Counted from the stretch's first letter, positions 54,081 through 64,000 are shown. The stretch is DNA of 64,000 bases from Butyrivibrio hungatei NK4A153 (GCF_000424465.1 NZ_AUJY01000001.1:475588-539587), one strand, 5' to 3'. The notes: generated by a model not told the origin, from the sequence alone. Translations and numbers: made by a program.

Positions 54081-55321
54081 ACAAACCGGACGTTATTGAA
54101 AAATTTTTAAGATATGTAAAGGTTGATACCCAGTCAGATCCTGATTCGGGTACGTCTCCCTCTACCATGAAGCAGCATGACCTTGCGAAAATCTTAAGAG
54201 ATGAACTTATCGAGATCGGAGCTTCCGACGTATATTATGATGAAGATCATTGCTATGTTTATGCGTCTATTCCTTCGAATATCGATGATGGAAAAAAGAG
54301 ATACAAGATGGGCTTTGTTGCTCACATGGATACTTCCGATGAAGTTAGCGGAAAAGATGTAAAGCCCAGAATAATAGATAATTACGAGGGTACGGACATA
54401 TGCCTTTCAAAGGACGGGAAGGTTATTCTTTCACCAAAGGATTTCCCCGAGCTTTTAAATCATGTCGGTGAAGATCTTATTGTTACAGACGGAACGACAC
54501 TTCTCGGAGCAGATGATAAGGCCGGTGTTTCGGAAATTATGACAATGGCGGAAACTCTTTTGTCCAATCCCGAAATTAAGCACGGTGATATTAGGATCGC
54601 GTTTACTCCCGATGAAGAGATCGGCGAGGGAACAGCTCATTTTGATCTGAAGAGATTTGGTGCAGACTTTGCATATACCGTTGACGGCGGAAAGCTCGGA
54701 GAGCTCGAATACGAGAACTTTAATGCTGCGGAAGGAACTATAAAGGTTCACGGAAGAAGCGTTCATCCGGGTGATGCCAAGAATAAGATGATAAATGCGG
54801 CTCTTATCTGCTATGAGTTCCATTCAATGCTTCCTGTATTCCAGAATCCCATGTATACGGAGAAAAGAGAGGGATTTTTCCACCTTACAAACGTAAACGG
54901 CGGAACAGAGAGTGCAGAGGCAACATATATCATAAGAGATCACAATGAGAAGCTTTTTAACAGCAAGAAAAAGCTCTTTTACGATGCTGCGGAGTATCTT
55001 AACAAGAAGTACGGTATTGGAACGGTTGAAGTTAATATAAGAGACCAGTACTTCAATATGCTCGAGAAGATCCGTCCGCACATGCATCTTGTCGAAAATG
55101 CTAAGAAGGTAATGATCGGACTTGCGATCACACCGATCGACTCACCTATAAGAGGCGGTACAGACGGTGCTTCGCTTTCATATAAGGGACTTCCCTGCCC
55201 GAACCTTTGCACGGGTGGCTACAACTATCATGGCAAGTATGAGTATGCTTCTATACAGGAGATGCGCAAGGTTGTAGATATCCTTTTGGGAATTGTAAAA
55301 GTATACGGAGAAGATTTTTAA
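54077..55321 (+). CDS. pepT: Peptidase T (tripeptide aminopeptidase)
   Basis: A 414-residue dizinc M20-family aminopeptidase. Metal and catalytic segments are VAHMDTSDE, LLGADDKAG, TPDEEIGEG, VDGG and a final His in NYHGKYEY. It releases N-terminal residues from tripeptides in the cytosol. The ATG overlaps the preceding stop by four bases (ATGA), and the next gene starts on the last base of its TAA, so translation is coupled on both sides. Confidence 0.95.
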   Translation: MNKPDVIEKFLRYVKVDTQSDPDSGTSPSTMKQHDLAKILRDELIEIGASDVYYDEDHCYVYASIPSNIDDGKKRYKMGFVAHMDTSDEVSGKDVKPRIIDNYEGTDICLSKDGKVILSPKDFPELLNHVGEDLIVTDGTTLLGADDKAGVSEIMTMAETLLSNPEIKHGDIRIAFTPDEEIGEGTAHFDLKRFGADFAYTVDGGKLGELEYENFNAAEGTIKVHGRSVHPGDAKNKMINAALICYEFHSMLPVFQNPMYTEKREGFFHLTNVNGGTESAEATYIIRDHNEKLFNSKKKLFYDAAEYLNKKYGIGTVEVNIRDQYFNMLEKIRPHMHLVENAKKVMIGLAITPIDSPIRGGTDGASLSYKGLPCPNLCTGGYNYHGKYEYASIQEMRKVVDILLGIVKVYGEDF

Positions 55322-56787
55322 TGGCTAGTGAAAAAGCAAATAATATCAGTATATTAAACGCCAACAGGCAGGACGTTGCCGATGAGGAGAGCGTCAGACA
55401 GCTTGAATATATTGAAAAAGCCAAAGCTCAGGTTTCTTTTATGGAAAAAGAGCTTGGAAGAAAGCTTAAGGCATGTGTTGTTACTTTTGGATGTCAGATG
55501 AACGCGAGGGATTCCGAGAAACTTCTTGCGACACTTAAGCTTGTAGGATATGAAGAAACAGAATCGGAAGATGCCGATTTTGTAATCTATAACACATGTA
55601 CCGTTCGCGATAACGCCGACCAGAGAGTTCTTGGAAGACTCGGTCAGTGCAGTAATTTTAAGAAGAGCAATCCTTATATGAAGATTGCGATCTGCGGATG
55701 CATGATGCAGGAGAAAACAGCCGTTGATAAGATTAAAAAGAGCTACAGATTCGTCGATCTTATTTTCGGAACACATAACATTTATAAATTTGCGGAGCTT
55801 TTGTACCAATCACTTAACTCCGACAAGATGATAATCGATATCTGGAAAGAGACTGACAAGATTGTCGAGGATCTTCCGGTTCTTCGTAAGTATTCATTTA
55901 AGTCGGGCGTAAATATTATGTTTGGCTGCAATAATTTCTGCACTTATTGTATTGTTCCTTACGTCAGAGGACGAGAGAGAAGCAGAAGCCCCAAGGACAT
56001 AATCAGAGAGTGCGAAAAGCTTGCAAAAGACGGTGTTAAAGAGATCATGCTTCTAGGACAGAACGTCAACTCATACGGAAATGATTTTGAGGACGGAAAT
56101 CCGGATAAGATTTCTTTTGCGGAGCTGATTGACGAAGTCACTAAGGTTGAAGGTATAGAGAGAGTAAGGTTTATGACTCCTCATCCTAAGGACTTTTCAG
56201 ATGAGCTTATAGATGTTATTGCAAATAATAAAAAAATAGCAAGACATATTCATCTTCCTCTTCAGTCGGGAAATACCGAGATTTTGAGGAGAATGAACAG
56301 AAAATATACCAAGGAAGATTTCCTTAATCTTGTAAATAAGATAAGGGCTAAACTTCCCGATGTTGCGATCACAACGGATATTATCGTAGGTTTCCCCGGT
56401 GAAACAAAAGAGGACGTTGATGATACTATCGATGTTGTGAAGAAATCAGCTTTTGACAACGCATTTACCTTTATCTATTCAAAGAGGTCCGGAACACCTG
56501 CCGCAACTTTTGAAGATCAGGTACCGGAAGACGTTGTTAAAGAAAATTTCGACAGGCTTCTTAAAGTCGTTCAGGATACGGCAAAAGAGCAGTCTCTTAA
56601 ATACAAGGGGCAGGTTCAGGAAGTGCTTGTTGAAAGCGTAAACGATCATGATGATTCTCTTATGACGGGAAGAATGTCAAACAATACACTTGTACATTTC
56701 CCCGGTAGCGAGGAACTTATCGGTCAAATGGTCAAAGTAAAGATTACTGATTGTCACGGCTTTTATTTCTTTGGGGAGAAAGCATAA
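55321..56787 (+). CDS. miaB: tRNA-2-methylthio-N6-dimethylallyladenosine synthase
   Basis: A 488-residue radical SAM methylthiotransferase acting on i6A37 of tRNA. The N-terminal domain holds the auxiliary cluster cysteines (FGCQMN, NTCTVRD, CGCM). The radical SAM motif is CNNFCTYC (Cx3Cx2C) in the stretch beginning FGCNN. A TRAM domain ends the protein. An extra 50 residues precede the first cluster motif. miaA, which makes the substrate i6A, lies five kb downstream in the same operon. Confidence 0.96.
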   Translation: MASEKANNISILNANRQDVADEESVRQLEYIEKAKAQVSFMEKELGRKLKACVVTFGCQMNARDSEKLLATLKLVGYEETESEDADFVIYNTCTVRDNADQRVLGRLGQCSNFKKSNPYMKIAICGCMMQEKTAVDKIKKSYRFVDLIFGTHNIYKFAELLYQSLNSDKMIIDIWKETDKIVEDLPVLRKYSFKSGVNIMFGCNNFCTYCIVPYVRGRERSRSPKDIIRECEKLAKDGVKEIMLLGQNVNSYGNDFEDGNPDKISFAELIDEVTKVEGIERVRFMTPHPKDFSDELIDVIANNKKIARHIHLPLQSGNTEILRRMNRKYTKEDFLNLVNKIRAKLPDVAITTDIIVGFPGETKEDVDDTIDVVKKSAFDNAFTFIYSKRSGTPAATFEDQVPEDVVKENFDRLLKVVQDTAKEQSLKYKGQVQEVLVESVNDHDDSLMTGRMSNNTLVHFPGSEELIGQMVKVKITDCHGFYFFGEKA

Positions 56788-56804
56788 TAACGGAGGAATT
56801 ATAC

Positions 56805-59498
56805 GTGGAGAGTACCACGACGTATGAGAATGTAGACATAGAAAAAGTATCACCCATGATGCAGCACTATCTTCAGACAAAGAATGAGTACAAAGACTGC
56901 GTCTTGTTTTACAGACTTGGGGATTTTTACGAACTGTTTTTTGACGATGCGAAGACTGTTTCAAAAGAGCTTGAACTTACCCTTACGGGAAAAGCGTGCG
57001 GACTTGAAGAGAGAGCACCTATGTGCGGAGTTCCTTTTCATGCGGTTGATACTTATCTTACAAGACTTGTTTCAAAGGGATACAAGGTTGCAATATGTGA
57101 ACAGACCGAGGATCCAAAGCAGGCAAAAGGCATCGTAAAAAGAGATGTGACAAGGATAGTTACACCCGGAACGAATCTCAATATGCAGGCCCTTGAGGAA
57201 ACCAAAAACAACTACCTCATGTGCGTGTTTTATGATTCGGAATGCATTGGAATCTCTGTTGCGGATGTTACTACGGGTGATTATTATCTCACGGAAGTTT
57301 CAAGCATCAAGGAAGCTTGCGACGAGATTGGAAAGTACATGCCTTCTGAGCTTATCTGCAATGAGGCTTTTACTTTTTCAGGTGTTTCAACCGATGATCT
57401 TAAGAACAGGCTCGGAGTATATATAAATCCTCTTGATGCAAGATATTACGATGAGGAAAATTGTAAAAAGACACTGATAACGCACTTTAAAGTCAAGTCG
57501 CTAATAGGTCTCGGACTTGATGATTTCGGAAACGGAATAGTGGCTGCCGGAGCTCTTTTGCAGTATCTCATCGATATGCAGAAGACAGAGATAGCGAATA
57601 TCACTCATATTTACCCTTATCTTACAAGTAAGTTCATGCTTCTTGATTCATCTACAAGGCGAAATCTTGAACTTGTTGAGACGATGAGGGATAAGCAGAA
57701 GAGAGGAACGCTCCTGTGGGTTCTTGATAAGACCAAAACAGCTATGGGTGCGAGAACGCTTCGAAGCTTTATAGAACAACCTCTGATCGAGAAAGATGAT
57801 ATTCTTTTAAGACAGGGTGCGGTCGAAAAGCTTGTAAAGAATGTGGTCACAAGGGAAGAAATACGTGAGTATCTTAATCCCGTATACGATCTTGAAAGAC
57901 TTATGTCAAAGATCGTGTTTAAGACTGCAAATCCAAGGGATCTTCTTGCTTTCAGGAATTCAATCAGGATGATTCCGGCGATAAAGACATCTCTTATTGA
58001 TGTTAAGGATGATCCGGAGCTTTCTTCACTTGAGGAGAGACTCGATCCTTTGAGAGATATTTATGACCTTATCGATATGGCTATCGTTGAGGAGCCTCCG
58101 CTTACGATAAAAGAAAGCGGAATCATAAAGGATGGTTTCGACAAAGATATCGATACATTCAGAGAAGCCGGAACCAACGGAAAAAGTTGGCTTGCACAGC
58201 TTGAGGATGAAGAAAAGGAAAAGACGGGGATAAAAAATCTTAAGATCAAATACAGCAATGTGTTTGGTTATTCCTTTGAGGTTACCAATTCATTCAAAGA
58301 CAAAGTCCCCGATTATTTCATCAGAAAACAGACTCTTACAAACTGCGAGAGATATACGACTCCCAAGTTGAAAGAGCTTGAAGATACAATTTTAAACGCT
58401 CAGGATAAGCTCAATAATCTTGAGTATGAGATGTTCTGCAAGATAAGAGATTCCATTGCTCTTGAGATAGACAGAATACAGGGCACGGCTAAAGCACTTG
58501 CGCTTCTTGATGTATATGCTTCGCTTGCTTATGTTGCCGAAAAAAATCATTATGTTAAGCCCTCAATAAACGAAAAGGGCGTATTTAACATAAAGAACGG
58601 AAGACATCCGGTTGTTGAGCTTATGCTTGATTCTTCCGATATGTTTATTTCGAACGATACATATCTTGATAACAAAAAGCATTGCATCTCAATTATCACA
58701 GGTCCCAATATGGCGGGTAAATCCACATATATGAGACAGACGGCGCTTATATCACTTATGATGCAGATCGGAAGTTTCGTTCCTGCGGAAAAAGCCGATA
58801 TATGCGTTGTTGACAGGATATTTACAAGAGTCGGTGCTTCCGATGACCTTGGCAGCGGTCAGTCTACATTCATGGTTGAGATGAATGAAGTTGCTAATAT
58901 ATTAAGGAATGCGACTCCAAATTCTCTTTTGATACTGGATGAGATAGGAAGAGGAACATCGACATATGACGGTCTTGCCATTGCCTGGGCTGTTACGGAG
59001 CATATCAGTAACAGAAAGATACTTGGCGCCAAGACTTTGTTTGCTACGCATTATCACGAGCTTACAGAGCTTGAGGGCAAGATGGACAATGTAAATAACT
59101 ACTGTATTGCCGTTAAAGAAAACGGTGATGATATTGTTTTTCTAAGGAAAATCGTAAAGGGAGGCGCAGACAAGAGCTATGGTATTCAGGTTGCTAAGCT
59201 TGCGGGCGTTCCCGATATGGTCATCGACAGGGCCAAGGAGATTGTTGCTGAACTTACCGACAATGATATTACAGATAAAGTCCAGAGTATTGCAAAGGAC
59301 AATAAGAGTGATAAAAAGGTCAAAGTTAAGCATTATGACGACGTTGATATGGATCAGATGTCACTGTTTGATACTGTAACCGATGAAGATGTGCTTAAGA
59401 GATTGCAGGAAATCGATATTACAACTCTTACGCCCATGGACGCTCTGAATACTTTGTACAAGCTTCAGAGTGATTTGAAAAACAGGTGGAAAAACTAA
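56805..59498 (+). CDS. mutS: DNA mismatch repair protein MutS
   Basis: An 897-residue mismatch sensor. The mismatch-reading Phe-x-Glu lies in FYRLGDFYELFF near residue 40. The C-terminal ATPase has Walker A GPNMAGKST, LILDEIGRGTSTYDG and TLFATHYHEL; a clamp-loader/tetramer tail ends the protein. The start is a GTG at 56805 with GGAGG before it; an open frame back to 56751 runs into miaB. mutL follows with no gap. Confidence 0.96.
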   Translation: MESTTTYENVDIEKVSPMMQHYLQTKNEYKDCVLFYRLGDFYELFFDDAKTVSKELELTLTGKACGLEERAPMCGVPFHAVDTYLTRLVSKGYKVAICEQTEDPKQAKGIVKRDVTRIVTPGTNLNMQALEETKNNYLMCVFYDSECIGISVADVTTGDYYLTEVSSIKEACDEIGKYMPSELICNEAFTFSGVSTDDLKNRLGVYINPLDARYYDEENCKKTLITHFKVKSLIGLGLDDFGNGIVAAGALLQYLIDMQKTEIANITHIYPYLTSKFMLLDSSTRRNLELVETMRDKQKRGTLLWVLDKTKTAMGARTLRSFIEQPLIEKDDILLRQGAVEKLVKNVVTREEIREYLNPVYDLERLMSKIVFKTANPRDLLAFRNSIRMIPAIKTSLIDVKDDPELSSLEERLDPLRDIYDLIDMAIVEEPPLTIKESGIIKDGFDKDIDTFREAGTNGKSWLAQLEDEEKEKTGIKNLKIKYSNVFGYSFEVTNSFKDKVPDYFIRKQTLTNCERYTTPKLKELEDTILNAQDKLNNLEYEMFCKIRDSIALEIDRIQGTAKALALLDVYASLAYVAEKNHYVKPSINEKGVFNIKNGRHPVVELMLDSSDMFISNDTYLDNKKHCISIITGPNMAGKSTYMRQTALISLMMQIGSFVPAEKADICVVDRIFTRVGASDDLGSGQSTFMVEMNEVANILRNATPNSLLILDEIGRGTSTYDGLAIAWAVTEHISNRKILGAKTLFATHYHELTELEGKMDNVNNYCIAVKENGDDIVFLRKIVKGGADKSYGIQVAKLAGVPDMVIDRAKEIVAELTDNDITDKVQSIAKDNKSDKKVKVKHYDDVDMDQMSLFDTVTDEDVLKRLQEIDITTLTPMDALNTLYKLQSDLKNRWKN

Positions 59499-61550
59499 AT
59501 GGCATTCATTAACGAACTCGACAAAAATACCATAGACCAGATTGCTGCAGGAGAAGTTGTTGAGAGACCTGCGAGTGTCGTAAAAGAACTTGTTGAAAAC
59601 GCGATCGATTCAGGTGCTACCGCAATCACTGTTGAGATAAAAGGTGGCGGTATAGATATGATACGTGTCACCGATAACGGTTCCGGAATTGAAAAGACCG
59701 AGATAAGGAAAGCGTTTAAAAGACATGCTACAAGTAAGCTTAAGTCTATCGAGGATCTTTTTACGATTCATTCGCTTGGATTCAGAGGAGAGGCTTTATC
59801 AAGTATTTCTTCCGTTGCCCAGGTTGATCTGATCACAAAGACAAGAGACGATCTTGTCGGAATCAGATACAGTATAAGCGGCGGTGAGGAAGTATGCTTT
59901 GAAGAGATTGGAGCTCCTGACGGAACTTCTCTTATCGTAAGAAATCTCTTTTTCAATACTCCTGCGAGAAAAAAGTTTCTTAAGACTCCTCAGACTGAGG
60001 CAAGTTATATAGGTGATGTCATGGAGCATCTTGCTCTTGATAATCCTACAATATCATTCCACTACATAAACAACAGGGATGATAAATTCAATACTTCCGG
60101 AAACGGAGATCTTAAAGAGATCATCTACAGGATTTACGGAAGAGATGTTTCACTTAACCTCGTTCCCATTAATATCACGGAAAAAGGCGTGACTATTGAG
60201 GGGTATCTTGGTGAGCCTTCCATAAACAGGTCAAACAGGAATTTTGAGATCTTTTTTGTAAACGGAAGATATGTAAAAGATAAGATTATTTCTAAGGCGC
60301 TGGAAGAGGGATACAAGCAGTATCTTATGATGCACAAGTTCCCGTTTGCCGTTCTACACATTAGAATGGATCCCGCGATGGTAGATGTAAACGTGCATCC
60401 CGCAAAACTTGAAGTCAGATTCGACAATCAGACTGCGCTTTATGAGCTAATCCGTTCAAATGTTGAGAATACACTCAGAAATCGTGAGATGATTCCCGAT
60501 GCGGTTCTTGACGATAACAAGAAGAAAAAGCCGGAGACTAATGCAGTCGAGCCCGTGAATATAATTAAGGCCGACAATGAAATTGCTCCCGAGCCAAAGA
60601 GCGTTGATGTATTCTTCGATGATGAAGCGGAAGATAAAGTTAAAAAAGCCGCTCCTGCCGTAAAAGAGAATGAGGCTACGAAAAAGAAAATCGCTCCGGA
60701 ACCGTTTGAAAAGCAAAGATTAGAGGAAAATCTGGTAAAAGAAGATATTCCTGTTTATTCGAAAGATGCAAGCGGAGATACGGTCAGAATAAGTGATAAT
60801 AATAAATCTGCCGTATGGACAAGGATTTTCGGAGATCTTGAAGGAAAACAGGCTGAAAAAACAGAACATCCTTCACCTATAATTAAGCCTTCGGAAGCTA
60901 TTATAGTTGAAAAGCCCGTACAGCTGGATCTCTTTGAAGAGAAAGTTCTGAGCAAAGAGAATGTCAAAGAGTATGAGATTCTTGGTCAGATATTCGGAAC
61001 ATACTGGATCATCGGTTACAAAGATAAGATGCTTCTTGTGGATCAGCATGCTGCGCATGAGAAAGTAAACTACGAGCGCATGATAAAGAGATACAAATCG
61101 GGCGAAATGCTTTCACAGATGGTAAATCCGCCTGTTATCGTAACTTTGGCTTCTGCTGAGGAGGAACTTTTCCTTCGCTACAGGCAGTATTTTGAAAAGA
61201 TAGGCTTTAACATCGAGAACTTTGGCGGACATGAATATGCGATGAGAGCTATTCCGGTGGATCTTTTTGGATGTGATGATGAGAAGGATCTTTTTATCAA
61301 AATCCTTGATGAACTGTCGCACGAGACAAATCTTGACAGGACACCGGATGTGATAAATTATAAGATCGCGAGCATGGCCTGCAAGGCTTCTGTTAAGGGA
61401 AATACCAAGATGACCAAGGAAGAGATGGAAGCTCTTTTGGACGAACTTCTTACACTTGATAATCCTTATAATTGCCCTCACGGAAGACCTACGATCATAT
61501 CGATGACAAAGTATGAAATTGATAAAAAGTTTAAACGAGTTGTGGAATGA
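59499..61550 (+). CDS. mutL: DNA mismatch repair protein MutL (endonuclease type)
   Basis: A 683-residue GHKL ATPase. N-terminal motifs are VVKELVENAIDSGA, VTDNGSGI, RHATSKL and GFRGEAL. A poorly conserved linker (about 340-490) is followed by a C-terminal dimer domain carrying DQHAAHEKVNYE, the DQHAx2Ex4E nicking motif found in organisms without MutH. The ATG lies directly after the mutS stop. Confidence 0.96.
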   Translation: MAFINELDKNTIDQIAAGEVVERPASVVKELVENAIDSGATAITVEIKGGGIDMIRVTDNGSGIEKTEIRKAFKRHATSKLKSIEDLFTIHSLGFRGEALSSISSVAQVDLITKTRDDLVGIRYSISGGEEVCFEEIGAPDGTSLIVRNLFFNTPARKKFLKTPQTEASYIGDVMEHLALDNPTISFHYINNRDDKFNTSGNGDLKEIIYRIYGRDVSLNLVPINITEKGVTIEGYLGEPSINRSNRNFEIFFVNGRYVKDKIISKALEEGYKQYLMMHKFPFAVLHIRMDPAMVDVNVHPAKLEVRFDNQTALYELIRSNVENTLRNREMIPDAVLDDNKKKKPETNAVEPVNIIKADNEIAPEPKSVDVFFDDEAEDKVKKAAPAVKENEATKKKIAPEPFEKQRLEENLVKEDIPVYSKDASGDTVRISDNNKSAVWTRIFGDLEGKQAEKTEHPSPIIKPSEAIIVEKPVQLDLFEEKVLSKENVKEYEILGQIFGTYWIIGYKDKMLLVDQHAAHEKVNYERMIKRYKSGEMLSQMVNPPVIVTLASAEEELFLRYRQYFEKIGFNIENFGGHEYAMRAIPVDLFGCDDEKDLFIKILDELSHETNLDRTPDVINYKIASMACKASVKGNTKMTKEEMEALLDELLTLDNPYNCPHGRPTIISMTKYEIDKKFKRVVE

Positions 61551-62485
61551 ATAAACAAAAGCTGATTGTTTTAACGGGGCCCACTGCGGTGGGAAAATCC
61601 AAATTATCAATAGAGCTTGCCGGAAAGATAGGCGGAGAGATAATCTCCGCTGATTCTATGCAGGTCTATAAATATATGAATATCGGCACGGACAAGATTT
61701 CCAAAGAAAAAATGGGTGGTATCCCTCATCATCTGATCGACTTTCTTGACCCGAAAGAGGACTTTAACGTCTTTATGTTTCAGAAACTTGTGAAAGATGC
61801 CATTACAGATATTTCATCAAGAGGAAAAGTGCCGATACTTGTCGGCGGAACAGGCTTTTATATTCAGGCGGTTCTTTATGATATTGATTTTACCGAGACG
61901 GATGAAGATAATACCATAAGACATGAACTTGAAGAAAGAGTCAGAAAAGAAGGCACTTCCGGTATTTATGAGGAACTAAAAAGTGTCGATCCCGAGTCAG
62001 CTCTTTTGATACATGAAAATAATTCAAAGAGGGTTATACGTGCTCTTGAATATTATAAAAAGACCGGCAGGAAGATATCCGAGCACAACAAGGAGCAGAG
62101 CGAAAAAGTTTCGCCTTATGATTTTTACTACTTTGTGCTTACGGATGACAGGGAAGTTCTTTATTCAAGAATTGATAAAAGAGTTGATGCCATGATAGAA
62201 GAAGGTCTTGTCGATGAAGTTAAAGAACTTCGAAAAATGGATATTCCAAAGACCGCAACTTCAATGCAAAGCCTTGGATACAGAGAGATATTCGGCTATC
62301 TTGACGGCGAATACGACCTTGAAAGAGCGATATATCTGATAAAGAGAAACACAAGGCATTTTGCGAAGAGGCAGCTCACATGGTTTCGAAGAGAAAAGGA
62401 AGTTAGCTGGATAGACAAATCGGCATTTAACAGAGACGATAATCTCGTTTTGGAAGAAATACTAAGGATATATGAAAATGAGTGA
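61547..62485 (+). CDS. miaA: tRNA dimethylallyltransferase
   Basis: A 312-residue enzyme adding a dimethylallyl group to A37 of tRNAs that read UNN codons. The P-loop is GPTAVGKSKLS; ISADSMQVYK, GGIPHHLID and VGGTGFYIQA follow. With MiaB it makes ms2i6A. The ATG overlaps the mutL stop by four bases. Confidence 0.96.
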   Translation: MNKQKLIVLTGPTAVGKSKLSIELAGKIGGEIISADSMQVYKYMNIGTDKISKEKMGGIPHHLIDFLDPKEDFNVFMFQKLVKDAITDISSRGKVPILVGGTGFYIQAVLYDIDFTETDEDNTIRHELEERVRKEGTSGIYEELKSVDPESALLIHENNSKRVIRALEYYKKTGRKISEHNKEQSEKVSPYDFYYFVLTDDREVLYSRIDKRVDAMIEEGLVDEVKELRKMDIPKTATSMQSLGYREIFGYLDGEYDLERAIYLIKRNTRHFAKRQLTWFRREKEVSWIDKSAFNRDDNLVLEEILRIYENE

Positions 62486-63779
62486 ATTAAATCAGACAAT
62501 AGACAAGTTATATGATGAGTTCGGTATCTCCGAGAAGGTGCACAGATTCGGAGAGATAATAATCGAGGAGCTTTCCGAGAGATTTAAGAAGATTGACGAG
62601 ACTGCTGAGTATAATCAGCTCAAGGTTCTTAAAGCTATGCAGGACAATAAGGTAAGTGAAGCATGTCTTATGGGAACAACGGGCTACGGATACAACGATA
62701 TCGGAAGGGAAAAGCTGGAAGCTGTTTATGCATCAGTGTTTCACACCGAGGATGCGCTTGTTCGTCCGCAGATAACATGCGGAACTCATGCGCTTGCACT
62801 TGCTCTTATGAGTAATTTAAGACCCGGTGACATGCTTTTTTCTCCTGTAGGAAAGCCTTACGATACACTTGAAGAAGTTATCGGAATAAGAGAATCAAAG
62901 GGCTCTCTTGCAGAGTATGGAATCACATATTCACAGGTGGATCTTCTTTCTGACGGAAGTTTTGATTATGACAATATCAAAAAGGTTCTTGAAGAGAACG
63001 AGAACATAAAACTTGTTACCATACAGAGGTCAAAGGGATATCAGACAAGACCGACTCTTTCCGTATCGAGAATAGGAGAGCTTATTGCATTTATTAAGGG
63101 CATAAAGAGTGATGTTATATGCATGGTAGATAACTGCTACGGAGAATTCGTCGAGAGAATCGAACCTACAGATGTAGGCGCCGATATGGTTGTCGGATCT
63201 CTCATAAAGAATCCCGGAGGCGGACTTGCTCCGATCGGTGGTTATATTGCGGGCAAAAAAGAATGCGTCGAGAATGCGGCATTCAGGCTCACTTCCCCCG
63301 GACTTGGAAAAGAAGTTGGCGCTTCACTCGGAATACTTCCTTCTTTCTATCAGGGACTTTTCCTTGCACCTACAGTAACTGCAAGTGCGCTTAAAGGTGC
63401 AATATTTGCTGCCAATATTTATGAAAAATTCGGATTTTCCGTTTGTCCGGACAGCAAGGAAGAAAGACATGACATCATACAGGCTGTCACATTCGGAAAG
63501 CCTGAGGGTGTTATAGAATTTTGTAAAGGTGTTCAGGCTGCGGCTCCCGTTGATTCATTTGTAACTCCCGAGCCATGGGATATGCCGGGATATGATTCAC
63601 AGGTAATAATGGCTGCAGGTGCCTTTGTTTCGGGCTCTTCAATAGAGCTTTCGGCTGACGGTCCCATCAAGGAACCTTACTCTGTATTCTTCCAGGGAGG
63701 CCTTACATGGCCGCACGCCAAGATTGGCATACTAAAGACTTTGCAAAATCTTGTAGATGCAGGCCTTATCTTGTGCTAA
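62478..63779 (+). CDS. Methionine gamma-lyase family protein (aluminium-resistance/YnbB type)
   Basis: A 433-residue PLP enzyme of the fold-type I Cys/Met metabolism group, the branch often labelled aluminium resistance protein. The PLP lysine lies in GSLIKNPGGGLAPIGGYIAG; VRPQITCGTHALALAL is the cofactor-binding start. The reaction is not established. The ATG at 62478 is nine bases from AAGGA; an ATG at 62472 is an alternative. It overlaps the miaA end, closing the long operon. Confidence 0.9.
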   Translation: MSELNQTIDKLYDEFGISEKVHRFGEIIIEELSERFKKIDETAEYNQLKVLKAMQDNKVSEACLMGTTGYGYNDIGREKLEAVYASVFHTEDALVRPQITCGTHALALALMSNLRPGDMLFSPVGKPYDTLEEVIGIRESKGSLAEYGITYSQVDLLSDGSFDYDNIKKVLEENENIKLVTIQRSKGYQTRPTLSVSRIGELIAFIKGIKSDVICMVDNCYGEFVERIEPTDVGADMVVGSLIKNPGGGLAPIGGYIAGKKECVENAAFRLTSPGLGKEVGASLGILPSFYQGLFLAPTVTASALKGAIFAANIYEKFGFSVCPDSKEERHDIIQAVTFGKPEGVIEFCKGVQAAAPVDSFVTPEPWDMPGYDSQVIMAAGAFVSGSSIELSADGPIKEPYSVFFQGGLTWPHAKIGILKTLQNLVDAGLILC

Positions 63780-63843
63780 ACTAATAGCTGTATGATTTTG
63801 ATTCATTCTGATCGCCCGGAAAGCTTGTATCAGGAGGAATCAC

Positions 63844-64000
63844 ATGAAGCAATCAGATATCTCTTTTAAAGAGCACAGAACATATGAGGACCAGCTTCCC
63901 TATGAGCGCTTTTTAAAGTCAGGTCCGGAAAGTCTGACCGATGCCGAACTTCTTGCAATTATAATTCGAACAGGAAGCAGCAGTGCATCTCCGGTTGATA
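63844..64000 (+). CDS. radC: RadC/JAB-domain protein (3' end outside window)
   Basis: Only the first 52 residues are in the window. The segment LPYERFLKSGPESLTDAELLAIIIRTGS is the conserved N-terminal helical region of RadC (UPF0758) proteins. The JAB metalloprotease-like domain would follow beyond the edge. CAGGAGGAAT lies before the ATG. It is separated from the preceding gene by 64 bases. Confidence 0.9.
   Translation, partial: MKQSDISFKEHRTYEDQLPYERFLKSGPESLTDAELLAIIIRTGSSSASPVD

Overview
The window is a densely coded stretch of a chromosome from a low-to-moderate GC Firmicute. I infer a Lachnospiraceae member of Butyrivibrio type. The reasons are a T-box leader on tyrS, strong AGGAGG-type ribosome sites with frequent GTG/TTG starts, the order pepT-miaB-mutS-mutL-miaA-(methionine gamma-lyase family)-radC, the anaerobic ferredoxin enzyme IorAB beside PaaK, and a PD-(D/E)XK family protein typical of gut clostridia. 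No rRNA, tRNA, prophage, insertion sequence or CRISPR array was seen.

Layout. 1-5.2 kb: plsY (cut by the window start), gpsA, a tyrosine T-box with tyrS, an unknown lipoprotein and an unknown membrane protein. 5.2-9.9 kb: a metal-resistance operon (CadC-type repressor, free HMA metallochaperone, Zn/Cd/Pb P-type ATPase without its own HMA domain) behind a promoter with clear operator symmetry, then a serine hydrolase. 9.9-13.6 kb: purine nucleoside phosphorylase, a membrane-anchored MutS-like ATPase, RNase HI, a phosphoesterase. 13.7-21.1 kb: transaldolase (reverse strand), sodium symporter/epimerase/amidohydrolase/GNAT operon, SCP2 protein, a nitroreductase remnant, a chemoreceptor (reverse). 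21.3-28.8 kb: PAS-GGDEF protein, Phd/RelE toxin-antitoxin pair, SNF2 helicase, enoate-reductase-like flavoenzyme, LysR regulator (reverse). 28.9-32.3 kb: NAD salvage (pnuC, nadR-like), flavin reductase, a membrane protein of unknown function. 32.3-34.8 kb: a scarred region with a tandem hairpin repeat, an XRE regulator and remnants of lacI, amylase and ArsC-like genes. 34.8-37.6 kb: PAP2 phosphatase, CPBP protease, methyltransferase. 37.6-46.4 kb: reverse-strand iorA-iorB-paaK-ACT operon, a structured palindromic element, then acyl-CoA ligase and a copper ATPase with a second HMA domain fused at its C-terminus. 46.6-51.9 kb: dUTPase, gltX, UvrD-like helicase, PD-(D/E)XK protein, DUF1292 protein. 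52-64 kb: one long, tightly overlapping operon: GH13-like protein without catalytic residues, pepT, miaB, mutS, mutL, miaA, methionine gamma-lyase family protein; then radC, cut by the window end.

The most unusual points are the GH13 pseudoenzyme heading the mutSL operon, the CopA-CopZ fusion that still carries an internal ribosome site and ATG, a four-armed palindromic element at 41.9 kb, a membrane-tethered MutS-like ATPase, and several gene remnants made by clean deletions. No wholly new multi-gene defence or metabolic system could be demonstrated from sequence alone.
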